DNA of 7,710 bases from Bacteroidales bacterium Bact_23 (lineage in GTDB: Bacteria > Bacteroidota > Bacteroidia > Bacteroidales > Lentimicrobiaceae): positions 1 to 7,710 of the forward strand of contig LUZO01000378.1 of assembly GCA_001603685.1 (NCBI GenBank), given 5' to 3'. The position numbers were made by a program, and so were the translations under genes. Under the pieces are notes generated by a model, which worked only from the letters and a program-made list of their open reading frames with translations, was not told the DNA's origin and made no database searches. Numbering within the stretch: the stretch's first letter is position 1; each line of letters starts with the position of its first letter. Positions 5,673 through 7,710 of this stretch are shown here, piece after piece.

Positions 5673-7580
5673 TTATTTCACTTCTTCAAAGTCCACATCG
5701 GTTACCTCCTGGTCAGGGCCGGCCGAGCCGCCGGTGGCACCTGCTGCCGAGGGATCAGGGCCGGGTTGTCCGGCTTCCTGAGTGGCTTTGTACATCTCCT
5801 CGCTGGCTGCAGTCCATGCGTTGTTGATTGAAGCCATGGCTGCATCTATGGCGGGGATATTCTTATTTTTGTGAGCCTCTTTCAGTTCCTCAAGCGCCTT
5901 TTCGATGGGTGCTTTTTTGTCAGCCGGCAGTTTGTCACCAAACTCTTTCAGCTGTTTTTCGGTCTGGAAGATCATGGAGTCGGCACCATTCAGTTTATCA
6001 ACCTCTTCCTTGGCCTTTTTATCGGCTTCGGCATTGGCGGTGGCCTCGTCCTTCATTCTTCTGATCTCCTCATCGGTCAGTCCTGAAGAAGCCTCAATAC
6101 GAATCTGCTGCGACTTTCCGGTTCCCTTATCCTTTGCCGATACATTCAGAATACCGTTGGCGTCGATGTCGAAGGTAACTTCAATCTGGGGAACGCCACG
6201 CGGTGCGGGCGGAATTCCATCGAGGTGGAAACGGCCAATGCTCTTGTTGCCGCTTGCCATGGGGCGTTCTCCCTGCAGAATGTGAATCTCTACCGAAGGC
6301 TGGTTATCGCTTGCCGTTGAGAATACTTCCGATTTCTTGGTAGGAATGGTGGTATTCGATTCAATCAGGCGGGTCATTACGCCACCCAGGGTTTCGATAC
6401 CCAGCGACAGCGGAGTAACATCAAGCAGCAGCACATCCTTTACTTCGCCGGTGAGTACACCGCCCTGAATGGCAGCTCCGATGGCCACAACCTCGTCGGG
6501 ATTTACCCCTTTCGAAGGTGCTTTTCCGAAGAATTCCTCAACCACTTTCTGGATTGCAGGGATACGGGTTGAACCACCAACCAGAATAACCTCATCAATA
6601 TCAGCGGCAGTCAGTCCGGCATCCTTCAGTGCGGCACGGCACGGCTCGATGGTAGCCCTGATGAGCTTATCGTTGAGCTGCTCGAATTTTGCACGGGTGA
6701 GGGTGCGAACGAGGTGTTTGGGAATACCGTCAACCGGCATGATGTAAGGCAGGTTGATTTCGGTTGATGTCGAGCTTGACAGTTCGATCTTAGCCTTTTC
6801 GGCAGCTTCTTTCAGACGCTGAAGAGCCATCGGATCTTTACGCAGATCAATGCCTTCGTCTTTCATAAACTCTTCTGCCAGCCAGTCGATAACATTGTGG
6901 TCGAAGTCATCACCGCCAAGGTGGGTATCACCGTTGGTTGATTTCACTTCGAAAACGCCATCGCCAAGCTCAAGGATAGAGATATCGAAAGTACCTCCGC
7001 CAAGGTCGTAAACGGCAACCTTTAAATCCTTGTTTTTCTTGTCCAGTCCGTATGCCAGTGCAGCAGCCGTAGGCTCGTTGATGATCCTTTTCACGCTCAG
7101 TCCGGCAATTTCACCGGCTTCCTTGGTTGCCTGACGCTGCGAATCGCTGAAGTAGGCAGGAACGGTAATTACCGCTTCAGTTACACTCTGTCCTAGGTAA
7201 TCCTCAGCGGTTTTCTTCATTTTCTGGAGAATCATTGCCGAGATTTCCTGAGGAGTATAATTCCGGTCGTCAATCTGAACCCTTGGTGTATTGTTATCGC
7301 CTTTCACAACTTTATACGGGATACGGGCTATCTCTTTGCTAACCCTGTCGTATGTTTCGCCCATAAAACGCTTGATGGAGAAAACAGTACGCTCAGGATT
7401 GGTAATAGCCTGGCGCTTAGCCGGATCGCCGACTTTGCGCTCGCCTTTATCGGTAAAAGCCACAATTGAAGGTGTAGTTCTGCGTCCTTCGCTATTGGGG
7501 ATGATTACCGGCTCATTTCCTTCCATTACCGATACACACGAGTTTGTGGTACCGAGGTCAATTCCTATAATTTTACCCAT
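5673..7580 (-). CDS. dnaK: Molecular chaperone DnaK (Hsp70)
   Basis: ATP-dependent cytoplasmic chaperone that binds exposed hydrophobic segments of client proteins, working with DnaJ and GrpE. At 635 residues it is full length. The nucleotide-binding domain (about 1-380) carries phosphate loop 1 DLGTTNS (8-14), Lys70 in FSIKRFMG, PAYFSDSQRQATKEAG (141-156), NEPTAAALAYG (168-178), phosphate loop 2 DLGGGTFD (192-199) with the autophosphorylation-type Thr197, and VGGSTRIP (334-341). The interdomain linker is VLLLDVTP (383-390). The substrate-binding beta domain runs to about 500, the helical lid to about 605, followed by a Gly/Pro/Ala-rich tail and the terminal EEVK. The start MGKIIGIDLG is the family's standard one, after an A-rich leader without Shine-Dalgarno. 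dnaJ and grpE are not adjacent, and no CIRCE (HrcA) operator is seen upstream. All key residues are intact, and nothing suggests transfer. Confidence 0.98.
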   Translation of the reverse strand: MGKIIGIDLGTTNSCVSVMEGNEPVIIPNSEGRRTTPSIVAFTDKGERKVGDPAKRQAITNPERTVFSIKRFMGETYDRVSKEIARIPYKVVKGDNNTPRVQIDDRNYTPQEISAMILQKMKKTAEDYLGQSVTEAVITVPAYFSDSQRQATKEAGEIAGLSVKRIINEPTAAALAYGLDKKNKDLKVAVYDLGGGTFDISILELGDGVFEVKSTNGDTHLGGDDFDHNVIDWLAEEFMKDEGIDLRKDPMALQRLKEAAEKAKIELSSSTSTEINLPYIMPVDGIPKHLVRTLTRAKFEQLNDKLIRATIEPCRAALKDAGLTAADIDEVILVGGSTRIPAIQKVVEEFFGKAPSKGVNPDEVVAIGAAIQGGVLTGEVKDVLLLDVTPLSLGIETLGGVMTRLIESNTTIPTKKSEVFSTASDNQPSVEIHILQGERPMASGNKSIGRFHLDGIPPAPRGVPQIEVTFDIDANGILNVSAKDKGTGKSQQIRIEASSGLTDEEIRRMKDEATANAEADKKAKEEVDKLNGADSMIFQTEKQLKEFGDKLPADKKAPIEKALEELKEAHKNKNIPAIDAAMASINNAWTAASEEMYKATQEAGQPGPDPSAAGATGGSAGPDQEVTDVDFEEVK

Positions 7581-7625
7581 TTTATTAAAAGTTTTTAGAT
7601 TTCGATTTTATTTTCCCCGTTATTG

Positions 7626-7641
7626 ACAAGTATTATGCCAA
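7626..7641 (-). promoter_or_regulatory. Candidate dnaK promoter element, sigma-54-like
   Basis: On the minus strand TTGGCATAATACTTGT lies 45 bp before the dnaK start codon. It keeps the sigma-54 GG of TGGCA and the TTG of the -12 element at the right spacing (10 bp between GG and the -13/-12 pair), but the -12 base is T instead of C (GT for GC). It would give a leader of about 34 nt. The same bases could serve a primary-sigma promoter, since AATACTTG matches TAnnTTTG at six of eight positions. The assignment is tentative. Confidence 0.3.
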
Positions 7642-7678
7642 GAGGCGGAAAAATAAAGAAAGGGAGGCAGGCTTAAAC

Positions 7679-7696
7679 GGCAACCCAACTGGCAAC
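7679..7696. repeat. Short direct repeat upstream of dnaK
   Basis: GGCAAC occurs at 7679-7684 and 7691-7696, separated by CCAACT, so the copies are 12 bp apart start to start, about one helical turn. They lie 38-70 bp upstream of the candidate dnaK promoter, where an activator could bind. They are only six bases long and close to the window edge. Confidence 0.2.
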
Positions 7697-7710
7697 ACAC
7701 TGATATAAAG

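Noticed and set aside
5905..6285. Plus-strand open frames opposite dnaK, also at 6469-6747 and 7291-7626
   Set aside because: They overlap the highly conserved dnaK coding sequence and arise from its codon bias. Their translations are Ser/Pro/Leu-rich without family resemblance.
7581..7710. CIRCE heat-shock operator upstream of dnaK
   Set aside because: No TTAGCACTC-N9-GAGTGCTAA or near match is present on either strand.

Overview
The window looks like chromosomal DNA from a member of the Bacteroidota, possibly the order Bacteroidales. The evidence: a perfect Bacteroidota-type promoter (TTTG, 19 bp, TATATTTG), A-rich leaders mostly without Shine-Dalgarno sites, signal peptides cleaved before Gln, a lipoprotein with an acidic surface-export-like stretch after its Cys, an OmpA variant with an ASPEG motif, and a stand-alone dnaK ending in EEVK. 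I cannot name the genus.

Layout. Bases 1-45 are probably the last 14 codons of a plus-strand gene. A 13-bp palindrome and a promoter follow (58-103), then a large plus-strand gene (176-2623) for an outer-membrane protein with a beta-barrel, an OmpA-like domain and TPR repeats. A strong, probably bidirectional terminator (2647-2678) separates it from three minus-strand genes. In their direction of transcription these are dnaK (7580-5673, with its own terminator at 5606-5635), a secreted 514-residue protein of unknown function (5455-3911), and, 38 bp later, a glycoside hydrolase family 26-like lipoprotein (3872-2820). The last two probably form an operon.

The most interesting object is the GH26-like lipoprotein, which appears to be circularly permuted. 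The segment that normally closes the TIM barrel (beta8, its preceding helix and the final conserved tail) sits directly behind the signal peptide. The rest of the domain (beta1 to beta7) follows, and the protein stops six residues after the predicted nucleophile Glu. All eight strands are present once each, and the missing end is not found in any frame downstream, so a permutation explains the sequence better than simple decay. A perfect 8-bp inverted repeat spans the stop codon.

Secondary observations are the palindrome around the -33 element of the outer-membrane protein promoter, a sigma-54-like motif upstream of dnaK, and the pairing of the unknown secreted protein with the hydrolase. No tRNA, rRNA, CRISPR array, transposase or phage gene was seen.
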